Of a DNA stretch of 64,000 bases, positions 1-9,803 are shown piece after piece. Both the position numbers and the translations under genes were made by a program. The stretch lies in contig NC_089591.1 of the NCBI RefSeq assembly GCF_019320115.1, positions 55,242,078-55,306,077 of the forward strand. The letters run 5' to 3'. The notes beneath the pieces were generated by a model. It was not told where the DNA came from and did not search any database. It was given only the letters and a program-made list of their open reading frames with translations. This stretch comes from Miscanthus floridulus (lineage: Eukaryota; Streptophyta; Magnoliopsida; Poales; Poaceae). Position 1 is the stretch's first letter; each line of letters begins with the position of its first letter.

Positions 1-700
1 AACAACACGTGTTTAGTGAGCAGCTTGCCTTAGTCATTTTGTCAAACAGCTGTTGGGCGTCCTCCGTCCGCTGGCCAGCGCCGCGCTCCTCCGTCCGCCG
101 GCCCACGTGCTCACGCCGAGTCTCTCGCTGCGCCATCACGATCTCGGTGGCCCCCATCCAACGCCGCGTCGGTCAGCTCCTCCCCACTCAGGCCTCTGCC
201 GCTTCAAAGAGAGGCAGGAGGTACTCTCTTGTGTCTTGGTTCAGGTTCAGGACGATGAAATGGCAGGGAGGCCACGGTGTTTCGTACGGTCATTTTATCG
301 AACAACGTGGGGCGTCCCTCGACCAGCCACGCTTGGATTTCTTCAGTGTCGCACCGTCCTACGCAAATGGTGCTGGGGATGCGGCGGTGGTCCGAGAGGC
401 GGTGGATGGCACATCAGGCAGAGGGCAAATGCTCGCCCGCCGCAGGCGACTTTGCAGGCGAAGGGCGGAGACCGGCACCTTACACCCGTGGCGTGGCGTG
501 GCGTGCTCGGGTCGCCACGCAGCGTCGCCTGTGGGCGGCGCCCGCACCTGTGGTGCGCAGAGGTGGCCGTGTCCGGCTAGCCCGCGCGGGCAGCGCCACT
601 TTGCTGGTGGCTAGCGCCCGTGCTGGCGGTGCTGCCATTCGCTTCTCGACGGGCCCGAGAATGTTCCTGAGGTTTCAGGTCGGGCAAAGATCGAACTGAT
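1..700. other. GC-rich segment, no gene recognised
   Basis: GC-rich DNA with overlapping open frames on both strands. None shows a domain I recognise, and the residue composition (Arg, Ala, Pro, Trp-rich) is what random GC-rich DNA gives. It may be the edge of a gene or captured-gene fragment that begins outside the window. From about 700 to 897 the sequence turns AT-rich and I see nothing in it. Confidence 0.4.
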
Positions 701-897
701 CCGCAATTGGACGGATGATATGGCGAGTTGGTGAGATCTAACGATTAGTGGGCTAACAGGCAACGTGGCCCTATTGGATACCCACGGTTTGGTGCAGATT
801 TCATATATGACATCATTGTTAAAGAAAATATTGTATATTCAGTTCAAAGAGTTTAGAGTGCGGTTCATAAGAAAAACAAATTAAATTAACTAATAAT

Positions 898-1036
898 CAG
901 CCTGTTCATTTCGGCCGAATTGACTTATAAGCCATGACTAAAAATACTGTTTATTGGTTTGATGTGAGAAAAAAATATTGTTCAAGCCGTGGATTATAAG
1001 CCAAATACGAGCGAATAAGCCGAAACAAACAGGCTG
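898..1036. mobile_element. Short MITE, CAGCCTGTT family, copy 1
   Basis: Inverted termini CAGCCTGTTCATTTCGGC and GCCGAAACAAACAGGCTG enclose a non-coding 139-bp element. The flanks are a 3-bp direct repeat AAT (895-897 and 1037-1039). Related copies lie at 2917-3036 and 29195-29274, and a more distant one at 59463-59577. The 3-bp duplication fits PIF/Harbinger or CACTA-derived MITEs; the superfamily is inference. Confidence 0.7.
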
Positions 1037-1539
1037 AATATCGAGAGAGGAAGTAATGAATTTAAACGGCATGCGTGGTATGAGACGGGAATTGAGAGCT
1101 GACTATATTGCATACGTGTATGCACAATGCACTACTATAAAAATATCATCGCTGCTAATATGGAACCATCATCGTCGGTTTTAGCCCGATACATTGGCGG
1201 CCCGTTGGAAACCGACGGTGATGAGGATTTCTCAAAATCCTAAAATATGGTTAAAAATAGAAAAAAAATCTTTTAATTCTGCTAAAACCCCACTATGCAT
1301 GATCACGCATCATAAGTCACGTTATTGTTCGCGCAAAAATTCGCATGCTTTGCCGCACCAAGATTTGAACCTAAACCTGTAGCCTTGCATGCCCTTTAAC
1401 TATTCCACTCCAAAGTCATCCGTGTCAATAGGACATATCTATTAACCTCGTATTCACTATTTTTTATCTTCGAATAAATATCTGGGATCCTAAACGAAAT
1501 CAAATAAAAAATATTTGAACTGGAAAATTGTATATATAT

Positions 1540-2050
1540 CATCGAGTACTACAATTTTGGTACTGGTCGTTTTGTCATCCAAGGTCGTTTTAAAATTTTG
1601 AATTTAAAATTGTGAGAACTTGAAACATAATTTTAGGAGTGCAAATTGTTTCAAATGAAAAAATCATCAACTACAAAGTTTCTACTCTCACTGAGATCTA
1701 TAACTTTGGTTTTAGTCGATTTCTATCCGATGTCATTTGTAAATTTTGAATTTCAAAGTGTTAGAACTCCGAATACAAATTTGAGACTATAAACGATTCC
1801 TAATGAAAAAGTTATCAACTACAGATTTGTAACTCAATCGACATCAATAACTTTGCTTCTGGTCGTTTTCCCATCTAAGGTTCTTCGTACAATTCGAAAA
1901 AAATTGAATGTAAAAATATGAGGTCTTCAAACAGAAGTTTAGAACCATAAATGATTTCAAATGAAAAAGTCATCAACTACAAAGTTACATATCTCGTCAA
2001 GGTCTACAACTTTGATATAAAATTTATCCTCATCCGGCTTTATTTCAAAA
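1540..2050. repeat. Left subterminal repeat array
   Basis: Three to four degenerate units of roughly 150 bp, each with a core like AAATGAAAAAGTCATCAAC followed by ACTACAAAGTT. The same units occur in reverse complement at 7685-8190. The pair could form a very long hairpin with the MULE as its loop. Confidence 0.6.
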
Positions 2051-2305
2051 AGTTATGAATGTTATTTAGTTGCAGCATGGTTACCACGGTATGACGAGCT
2101 GCCCGTGAAAACCATATTCACCACTAGTTCATACGGCGAGCCGGCGGCGAAAGTTATTATAGCCAGTTTTAATACAAACCGGTGACTCTCATCACCGCTA
2201 GCTCGTCGTATGAACCATGGTGAAGATGGCTGTCAACGCTAGCTTGTTGTATGATCTGACAATGATAGCCATGCTGCAGCACAATAAAATTCATAATTTT
2301 TAAAA

Positions 2306-2696
2306 GGATTAAGTCCACTTTTGGTCCCTCAACTATCGTGTTGGTCTAATTTTGACTCCAAACTACAAAACCGTCTGGTCTAGACACCTCAAGTTTGAAA
2401 ACCGTTCACTCTTGGCACCTAGACACAGTTGTGGCTGTTTCATGGCGAGGTGTACCTGGTTTTGACCCGCCACGCTAGCGTTGACCGCCACGTAGGACGT
2501 CGGCGTGGTTAAAAAAAGGGGTCGGCCCACTCGACTCGCCCTCTCCCTCTTAGTTCCTCTCCCCCGAACCCTAGACGCTGTCACCGCCTCTGTCGCCGCC
2601 GCCGGTGTAGCCACTACCGCATCCTCTCCTCTGGTGCCTCCGCGTCTGCAGTCTCCCCTCCGCCTGGGAGTCCTCCGCCGCCGCCTTCGCAGTCGT
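2306..2696. repeat. MULE left terminal inverted repeat
   Basis: About 391 bp matching the reverse complement of 7288-7667 from the GGATTAAG terminus through a GC-rich stretch ending near GCAGTCGT. In MuDR-type elements the TIR is the transcription promoter; here the transposase reading frame opens about 145 bp inside it. Confidence 0.88.
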
Positions 2697-2916
2697 ATGG
2701 GCTTGGAGGATTGAAACGTAGAGGACGAACATGCTCAGGTATGGTTGAATCCATCTGCATTTATGCATGTAGGGATGGAAGTACTCTTAGGTTAGTTACC
2801 TTGGATCCGTAGTCCTAAGACTCTACTATTTGTTGTAGGAATGAACCCTTTAGAATTTCTTGGTGTTCGATTTCACTTTGGTGGCGAGTTTTTCAATGAT
2901 GGGAAGAAGTTTCATT

Positions 2917-3036
2917 TAGCCTGTTCGCCTGTTGGTTTTAGCCAGGGCTTATCAGCCAGCCAACAGTATTTTCCTCTCACAACAAACCAGCACCAGCCGG
3001 GCTTATCAGTCCAGAAAACAAACAGCGAACAGGCTG
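2917..3036. mobile_element. MITE inside the transposase ORF, copy 2
   Basis: A 120-bp element with termini TAGCCTGTTCG and CGAACAGGCTG, flanked by ATT at 2914-2916 and 3037-3039. The insertion plus duplication adds 123 bp, a multiple of three, and has no stop in the transposase frame, so the ORF reads straight through it. Homologues would be expected to continue directly from the GGEFFNDGKKFH region into YLGGNEMSF. Confidence 0.85.
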
Positions 3037-5638
3037 ATTATCTAGGTGGAAATGAGATGTCATTCATCGAGCGTGACAAAATTTCTTTGTCTGAAGTAAT
3101 TGGACATCTTAAAGACCACTACAATGCTTCAGATCATGTTCTTCTCCATTGGTTGTTCCCTAGCAAGAATTTACTGAATGGGCTTAGAGTTTTGGTAGAT
3201 GATAAGGCTTGTTTGGACATGTCTGAATATGTTACTGATGGAGGGGTTGCAGATGTATTTGTTGAGCTTATTGAAGTGAAAGCTGATGACATGGAGATTG
3301 AGGAGGAAGAGGATGGGGAGGACCAGTGTAGTGACTAGGAGGAAGATGCTAAAATGGAGAGTGAAAGAGCAGACAGTGAAAGCACTAGGATGGAAACACC
3401 TCATGAAGACAATGTGGTGGTTGAGGATTTGGCTATAATGATCATGTCATCACCAGAACAAGTTAAGAAGGACTTAATAGGTGCTACTAAGTATTTGCAT
3501 TGGGTTAGAGAGAAAGAGGCTCCTGTACAGAAGTTGGTTATGCAAGAAGAAGTGTCTGTTCATGAAGAGGCTCCTATATAGAAGGAACATAGTTCAGATA
3601 TGGATGATCCCAGTGACAAGGATTACTTGCCTGGTGATGATGAGAGCAGTGGAGAGGATGAGGAGGCAATTTAGATTAGAGCTGAGCTAAAGGAGTTAAA
3701 GAAGAAATTAAAAGCTAGAGGCATGTTGGTGGTTGATGAGGAAAGGCATGAAGTCAATGTGGAATGTGGTAATGAAGAGGATGGCTATGATTCCCATGCT
3801 ATGGATACCGATGAAGATGATGATTCATATGATGAAACATCTGATGGAGAGTTGGTTAGGAAGGAGAAGAAATTCCCCAAGTTTGATGCTAATGCTCCAG
3901 TGCCAGTATTCACTGTTGGGATGGCTTTTAGTGATAAGTCAACATTCAGGGAGGTTGTCATCAAGTATGGACTGGCAAAAAGAAAGGTGATTAAGTTTGT
4001 GAAGAATGAGAGCACAAAGTGTAGAGCAGTTTGTTCATGACCAAAGTGCCCTTGGGTTTTGCATCTATCAAAGACATTAAGGGCAAGTAGTTGGCATATA
4101 GCCACATGTAAAGATGAGCACACATGCTCACCAAGGAGAGACAACCCTTTAGTGACATTAAGGAGAATAGCAGATAAATATGAGAAGTTGATATTGGCTA
4201 ACCCATAGTGGTCAATTGAGAGTATGAGAGAAACAATTTAGGAAGAAATGTTTGTAGATGTCAGTATTTCAAAGATTAAGAGAGCCAAATCAATTGTGAT
4301 GCAAAGGATGAATGATGCAACCAAGGGGGGGTATGCTCTGGTGTTTGACTACTAGCTTGAACTGCTGAGAAGCAATCCTAGGAGTACAATAGTAGTGAAG
4401 CTTGACACTGAAGAACTTGAACCCATGATCATGAGGTTTATGTCTGCTTTGATGCATGCAAGAAGGGGTTCCTTGTTGGTTACAGGAAGGTTATTGGACT
4501 AGATGGTTGTTTTTTTAAGGGATTAACCAATGGAGAACTGCTTTGTGCACTAGGTAGAGATGCCAACAATCAAGTATACCCAATAGCATGGGCAGTTGTA
4601 GAGAGAGAGACCAAGGAGTCATGGGACTTTTTCTTATCTTTGCTAAGCACTGACCTGTAGTTTGGTGATGGTGATAGTTGGGTATTCATTTCTGATCAGT
4701 AGAAGGGGCTCATCAATGCTGTAAACAAGTGGGCACCTAAGGTGGAGCATAGGATGTGTGCCAGGCATATCTATGCTAACTAGAGGAAGAAGTTCACTAA
4801 CAAGAAGTATCAGAAGCTTTTTTGGAGATGTGTAAAGTCTTCATCAATGAATCTATTCAACTACAACATGAACAAGCTAAGGGAAATGACACCACATGGG
4901 GCTGATGCTATTTTGAGAACTGATCCTGAGCATTGGAGTAGAGCATGGTTCAAAATTGGGTCATTCTATGATTCTATGGACAATAACATGTGTGAGTACT
5001 TCAACCACTAGATTCTGAAAGCAAGGTTCCTTCCAATCATAAGTATGCTTGAAGGTATAAGGCGCTAAGTTATGGTAAAAATCCATGAGAACAGGAACAA
5101 GGCATAAAGGTGGACAAGTCTCATCTATCCAAACACCTACAAGAAGCTGATGATATATATCACAGCTAGTGGGTTCTGCCATGCTATTAGCAATGGCAAC
5201 AGTTGCTATGAAATAACCTACCGGGATCACAGATTCACTATGAATTTGGATGAGAGAACTTGCTCCTGTAGGTTCTGGCAGTTGTCAGGTTTGCCCTGCT
5301 CTCATGCTATTTCCTGCATCTACTATGCATCTAAGCCTTTAGAAGAATTCATAGCCAAGTGTAATTCCATTGAGGAGTACAACAAGACATATGCACACTG
5401 CCTGCAACCAGTGGAAGGCAAGGCCTTTTAGCCCGTATCAAACAGAGAAAAGCCATTGCCTCCCATATATGTAAGGATGCCTGGAAGACCAAAGAAGGAG
5501 AGGAAAAGGCAAGATGGGGAGAAGAAGCCACCTCAGGGTAAGCTATCCAAGAAAGGAACAGTTATAAGGTGTAGAGTATGTAAAGGGATTGGACGCAACA
5601 AGACAACTTATAGCAGGAGGATAGGTTCTGGTAATGCA

Positions 5639-5790
5639 AGTGCTGGTGCTTCATAGTCTTCTAAAGGAAGTGGTGGTGCTTCTCAGTCTACTAGGGATAG
5701 TGGTGGTGCATCACAGTCTGCTAGAGGAAGTGTTGGTGCATCATAGTCTGTTAGAGGAAGTGTTGGTGCTTCACAGTCTGGTAGAGGAAC
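5639..5790 (+). repeat. 30-bp tandem repeat in transposase tail
   Basis: Five imperfect units of 30 bp, each encoding about GASQSxRGSx, in the low-complexity tail of the transposase. In two of the five units the Gln codon CAG reads TAG (5654 and 5744), while sister units keep CAG. Confidence 0.85.
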
Positions 5791-6614
5791 AACTTCAAAA
5801 AGGAAGCCATGCCTTTCATCTACTACTGCTAGTAGCAAAAGACATTGCTCTCAGTTATCTGTTGACTGCAATGTAAGTTTAACTGCTTATTCCATGTGGT
5901 CATTAATAGTAATATACTTTCTTTGTCTTAGTTATATACTTCCTTTGTCTTGCAGGATGGGCAAAAAGCTATGAAGTCATTAGCAAGAGTGAAGACAACA
6001 TTGAAGGAAGGGGCTCAGGCTAAGGTCACCCTATAGGCCACTATACCAGGGATGTCTGGAAAGCACTGTAAAGCAAGCCTCCAAGTTTCAGGTGCATCAA
6101 CCTCCAAGGTTGTTGTGTCAGCTGTAGGACCACCCAAGCAGATTTATCCAAAGGAAGGAAGACCAAGTGCAGTTGATCACAAGGGAGCCACTCCTTCTAC
6201 CTTACTGCTGATAGGCCTAAATCCTTGAGCCCATGTCTGTGTCTGTGTGTTATCTATGCTATCTGGAACTTCATGTATGTGTCAAATTTCATGAGTCTGT
6301 GTGTGTGCAACCTGAACTATTGTAATGAACTTGATGTTCTGTGTATCACCAACTATTGTGATGGATGTGATGTGTGCAGCTCATTCAGTTTGCTTTGCTG
6401 CATTTGAGCTATACACTATATCAAGACACATGTAAGTTATGTTCTACAATGGTCCTGAGCATTTCACTGAAACATGGTCCTGAGCATTATGCTCCTGCAT
6501 TACTGATACACTAAACATCACAGTCCTACTAATATGAACTATATCTACATATAATACATCAAGGCTAACACCACAATTCAGTTACATTATAGTCCTACTG
6601 GTACACACATTCAT

Positions 6615-7283
6615 TTACATGATCCAAGGCCTCCAGCAAGCAGCCACTAATCCTACACACACAAATAGAGCACCAAACAAGAACTCCCTCTCCTTCTCCA
6701 ATCTCCCTAGCCTCACCTCTAACTCAACTCGAGATTGAGCTACCGGTTGCAATTCAGCTTGCACAATGGCCACATCTCTCCTGGCTCTAAGAAACATGGC
6801 CACACTGTCTTCATTGTGCTTGACAACACCTTCCAGTTGAAGTTGTAGCCTTTGATTCTCCAGTATTGAATCTTCCAAACTGTGTTCAGCTACTCCAGTT
6901 GCTGCATCTCACAAACCAAGCAGTAGTTGCTTCAAGAAGGTACTATTTGGTGGATCCACCCATCTAAAGAAGTCGCAACCACCATCCTATGCAACACACC
7001 ATAAACACAATATCAGAGACACATTCAATCATGGATGCACGTACAAACTATAAAGTGTTCTGAGAACAACTTACACGAGCTCGTGCACACTTCAGATAAC
7101 ACATTCCTAGGTTCAAATCGCTCCAAGATATGAACCTAGCAGCTTTTGCACCGCATTTGCATACACTGCTGGTGTGTACTCCAGTGGGCCTTCACGATAA
7201 GGGATTGGTGAGGACGAATTGCCATGGCGACCCCAAGAAGATTGGCTTCCAAAACTCCTGCTGGATCCACTTGAGGATGCCAT
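6615..7283 (-). pseudogene. GRF zinc-finger gene of the MULE, decayed
   Basis: Exon 1 (7283-7075) starts MASSSGSSRSFGSQSSWG just inside the right TIR. After a one-base frameshift it reads CKCGAKAARFISWSDLN and then a Cys within a KCARAR context. Exon 2 (6986-6615) gives GGCDFFRWVDPP, completing the CxC...C...C-DFF.W pattern of a GRF zinc finger. A coiled-coil-like segment (ILENQRLQLQLEGVV, later a Glu/Arg-rich helix) and a hydrophobic C-terminus FGALFVCVGLVAA follow. The splice sites CGT/GTAAGT and ATAG/GATGG fit. An in-frame TGA interrupts exon 2 where CGA would keep the frame (about 6910). GRF genes on the strand opposite the transposase are seen in grass MULEs; its role in transposition is unknown. 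Domain call by motif only. Confidence 0.7.
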
Positions 7284-7287
7284 TTCA

Positions 7288-7667
7288 ACGACTGCGAAGT
7301 CGGCAGCGGAGGACTCCCAGGCGAAGGGGAGACTACGGACGCGGAGGCACCAGAGGAGAGGATGCAGTAGCGGCTACGCCAGCGGCGACGACGGCGTCTA
7401 GGGTTCGGGGGAGAGGAACTGAGAGGGAGAGAGCGAGTCGAGTGGGCTGGCCCCTTTTTTTTAACCGCGCTGACGTCCTACGTGGCGGTTAACGCCAGCG
7501 TGCCGGGTCAAAACCAGGTACACGTCGGCATGAAACAGCCACAACCGTGTCTAGGTGCAAAGAGTGAACGGTTTTTAAACTTGAGGTGCCTGGACCAGAC
7601 GGTTTTGTAGTTGGGGGTCAAAATTAGACCAACAAGATAGTTGAGGGGCCAAAAGTAGACTTAATCA
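7288..7667. repeat. MULE right terminal inverted repeat
   Basis: Reverse-complement match to 2306-2696, ending AAAAGTAGACTTAATCA at the 9-bp duplication. It probably contains the promoter of the minus-strand GRF gene. Confidence 0.88.
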
Positions 7668-7684
7668 TTTTTAAAACTAAGTCG

Positions 7685-8190
7685 GATGGGAACAAACTTT
7701 ATATCAAAGTTGGAGATCTACAACTTTATAATTGATGGCCTTTTCATTTGAAATCAAGTTGTGGTCCTAGAATTCTGTTTGAAGCTCTCAAATTTTGAAA
7801 TTCAACTTTTTTGAATTGTACAAATGACCTCAAATGGAAAAAAATGACTAGAATCAAAGATTTAGGTCCCGATGAGGAGATCTACAATTTTGTAGTTGAT
7901 AACTTTTTTATTAGAAATCATTTATGGTCTCAAATTTGTATTTTAAGTTGTAAAATATTGAAATTCAATTTTTTCAAATGACCTTGGATGGAAAATCGAC
8001 CAAAACTAAAGTTGCAGCTATCGATGAGAACTACAACTTTGTAGTTGATGACTTTTTTATTTGAAATCATTTGAGGTCCCAAAAGTATGGCTCAAGTTAT
8101 CACAATTTGAAATTCAAATTTTTTAAATGACCAACTCCTTAAACCAAAGTTGTAAGAACTGTAACTTTATAGTTGATAAGTTTTCATTTA
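7685..8190. repeat. Right subterminal repeat array
   Basis: Reverse-complement counterpart of 1540-2050: units with AACTTTGTAGTTGATGAC and TTGAAATTCAA-type motifs, repeated about four times. Confidence 0.6.
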
Positions 8191-8699
8191 AAGTTATTAG
8201 AGCCCTAAATATTTATTTTAAAATCCTAAAAAGTGGATACTAGGAGAATGAATATGTCATATGGACATAAGTGACTTTAGGATTGATTTGTATCCCACCA
8301 TCCTAACATAGCGTAGCGTGCGTATTTTTGCACAAAAATACGCGTGCCCGTGTGGCTAGCTGACGAGGACTTCTCGGGATTTAAAACAAGTTTTTTTTAC
8401 TATTTTTTGCCTGTTTTTCAAGCTGGCGGTAATGATCATGACCATCACTGTCGACTAATCATCGCTGAGTACTAAAATCGATGGTGATAGTGGGTTATGA
8501 ACCGGATGTGACGAGCTGTCTGTAGCAGTGAGAGGCACGACTAATCACTGTCGAGTGCTAAATCAATGATGATAGGGTGGTACGAACCAGCTGCAATAAA
8601 CTGTCTGGAGTAGCGAGAGGAGCCAGAGCCTGGAAAAGGGGCTCCGCCTTGGGGGCTTCGGCTCTCGCGAAGGAGCCGTGCAGACGAAGCCATGCTAAA

Positions 8700-8910
8700 C
8701 AGGCCCTTAGTCACTCGCCCAGTCGCTCGGCCACTCGGTCACTCGACCACTCAGGCATTACACCACACAAGCACTTGTCCACTTTAGTCACTCGAGGATA
8801 ATATAGTAGCCCGATCACTCAATCACTTCACTCGGCCACTTAGTCACTCAACCTAAGGTAATATAGTAGCTCCAGTCACTCAATCACTCAGCCACTTGGC
8901 CACTTAGGGC
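8700..8910. repeat. Degenerate CACTC-rich tandem repeat
   Basis: A run of short units built on CACTCGGTCACTC and GGCCACTTAG, with the phrase ATAATATAGTAGC / GTAATATAGTAGC twice (near 8799 and 8861). Simple-sequence derived; no coding. Confidence 0.55.
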
Positions 8911-9022
8911 CTATTTGATTCGCCTAGTAGCTACTAAATTTAGTAGTTTTTAGTTATTTTAGTAACTTTTTAACCAAACGCTATGACTAAAAGTTACTAA
9001 AAAGGCTTTAGTCCTCTCTAGT
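8907..9022. mobile_element. 5' part of a Tourist-like MITE
   Basis: Starts GGGCCTATTTGATTCGCC after TTA and matches the first ~115 bp of the neighbouring complete MITE at 9025-9214. The rest is missing, giving a head-to-tail partial dimer. Confidence 0.6.
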
Positions 9023-9024
9023 AA

Positions 9025-9214
9025 GGGCCTGTTTGGTTCGCCTAGTAGTTACTAAATTTAGTAGCTTTTAGTCACTTTAGTAACTTTTTAACCAAACACT
9101 ATGACTAAAAGCTATTAAAAGAGTTTTAGTCATCTCTAGTAACTCTGAAGTTACTAAAAGTGACTAAACCATTTAATAGCTACTCAAATTTAGTAGCTCG
9201 AACCAATCACCCTC
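9025..9214. mobile_element. Tourist-like MITE, TAA duplication
   Basis: Termini GGGCCTGTTTGGTTCG and CGAACCAATCACCCTC with TAA at 9022-9024 and 9215-9217. Inner subterminal match TTAGTAGCT / AGCTACTAAA. TAA/TTA duplications are typical of PIF/Harbinger (Tourist) elements. Confidence 0.7.
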
Positions 9215-9458
9215 TAACTCAACACCCCTTTAATCACTCAGACCCTCCGCGCATGACCGTGCATCTGAACCACCCAAACACTGAGGCACTATGGACATGT
9301 TTGCTTCTTCGACGGGATACCTGCCTGACGTGACGCAAGAAGCGCTCCTGGGTGTCTGATTTTGGATGCCTCGGTTTTGATGGAGCTGCTGGCTAGGCCC
9401 AGTTCCCAAGCAGACAGCCCATCAATCGCTCATGCAAATAGTACGAGTTAGTTACTAA

Positions 9459-9800
9459 GGGATGTTTGGTTCCTACAGAAAAATTTTAGTCCCTGTCCCA
9501 TCGAATGTTTGGACACATGCATGAAGTATTAAATATAGATAAAAAAATAACTAATTGTACAGATTGTGGCTAATTTGCGAGACGATTTTTTAAGCCTAAT
9601 TAGTCCATGATTTGACAATATTGTGCTACAGTAAATATGTGCTAATGGTGGATTAATTAAGCTTAATAAATTCGTCTCGTAAATTAGTCTCCATCTGTGT
9701 AATTAGTTTTATAATTAACTCATATTTAGTTCTCCTAAATAGCATCCGAACGTCCGATGTGACATGGACTAAAATTTAGTCCAGGAAACCAAACACCCCC
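9459..9800. mobile_element. Tourist-like MITE, 342 bp
   Basis: Termini GGGATGTTTGGTTCCT and AGGAAACCAAACACCCCC, flanked by TAA at 9456-9458 and 9801-9803. The interior has inverted phrases such as GAGACGATTTTTTAAGC and CTTAATAAATTCGTCTC. No coding. Confidence 0.8.
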
Positions 9801-9803
9801 TAA

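Larger units (their letters stand above)
2841..6228 (+). pseudogene. mudrA-like MULE transposase, decayed
   Basis: The reading frame opens with a PB1-like MULE N-terminal region containing GGEFFNDGKK (about 2880-2910), followed by acidic linkers. A MuDR DNA-binding domain includes FTVGMAFSDKSTFREVV (about 3909-4030). The MULE core is at about 4440-4720, with GLDGCFFKGLTNGELL and PIAWAVVERE, and a SWIM zinc finger CSCRFWQLSGLPCSHA sits near 5264-5311. Then comes a Ser/Gly repeat tail and a small intron near 5872-5955 with a short last exon. It would bind TIRs and catalyse cut-and-paste transposition. It is disrupted by 13 or 14 TAG, two TAA and one TGA in-frame stops and one frameshift near 4435-4440. 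It also contains a MITE that keeps the frame. Family assignment is firm; exon ends are approximate. Confidence 0.88.
2306..7667 (+). mobile_element. Complete Mutator-like element (MULE), 5362 bp
   Basis: Long terminal inverted repeats of about 390 and 380 bp (2306-2696 and 7288-7667) start with GGATTAAGTCCACTTTTGG. They are flanked by a perfect 9-bp target duplication TTTTTAAAA (2297-2305 and 7668-7676), the length diagnostic for Mutator elements. The inside holds two convergent genes, each starting just inside a TIR: a mudrA-like transposase on plus and a GRF zinc-finger gene on minus. This resembles the mudrA/mudrB layout of maize MuDR. Both genes are broken, so the copy is no longer autonomous. 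Later insertions include a MITE at 2917-3036. The host sequence is the CACTA-like element. Confidence 0.92.
1130..8530. mobile_element. CACTA-like element interrupted by a MULE
   Basis: The left end reads CACTACTATAAAAA and a candidate right end, read on the minus strand, starts CACTGCTACAGACAGC. Inside, both arms carry arrays of about 150-bp AT-rich units containing ATCAACTACAAAGTT and GGTCGTTTT-like motifs, left at about 1540-2050 and in reverse complement at about 7685-8190. Such inverted subterminal arrays are typical of CACTA transposons. Removing the nested MULE leaves about 2 kb with no coding sequence, so it would be non-autonomous. The expected 3-bp duplication is not visible (ATG left, AGA right). 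The right terminal motif is also repeated imperfectly at about 8540-8604, so the exact right border is uncertain. Confidence 0.45.

Noticed and set aside
9..699. Overlapping open frames of 140-201 codons at the window start
   Set aside because: Three plus-frame ORFs overlap in GC-rich DNA with random-looking Arg/Ala/Pro composition and no domain; absence of stops is expected at this GC content.
1330..1410. tRNA-like segment (ACCAAGATTTGAACCTAAAC) on minus
   Set aside because: It resembles a B box and anticodon arm but cannot be folded by eye into a full tRNA; grass transposons often carry such relics.
2841..5431. TAG read as glutamine (recoding or readthrough)
   Set aside because: The pattern suggests Gln at TAG, but plants do not recode TAG. 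TAA and TGA stops and a frameshift are also present, and sister repeat units show plain CAG-to-TAG mutation.
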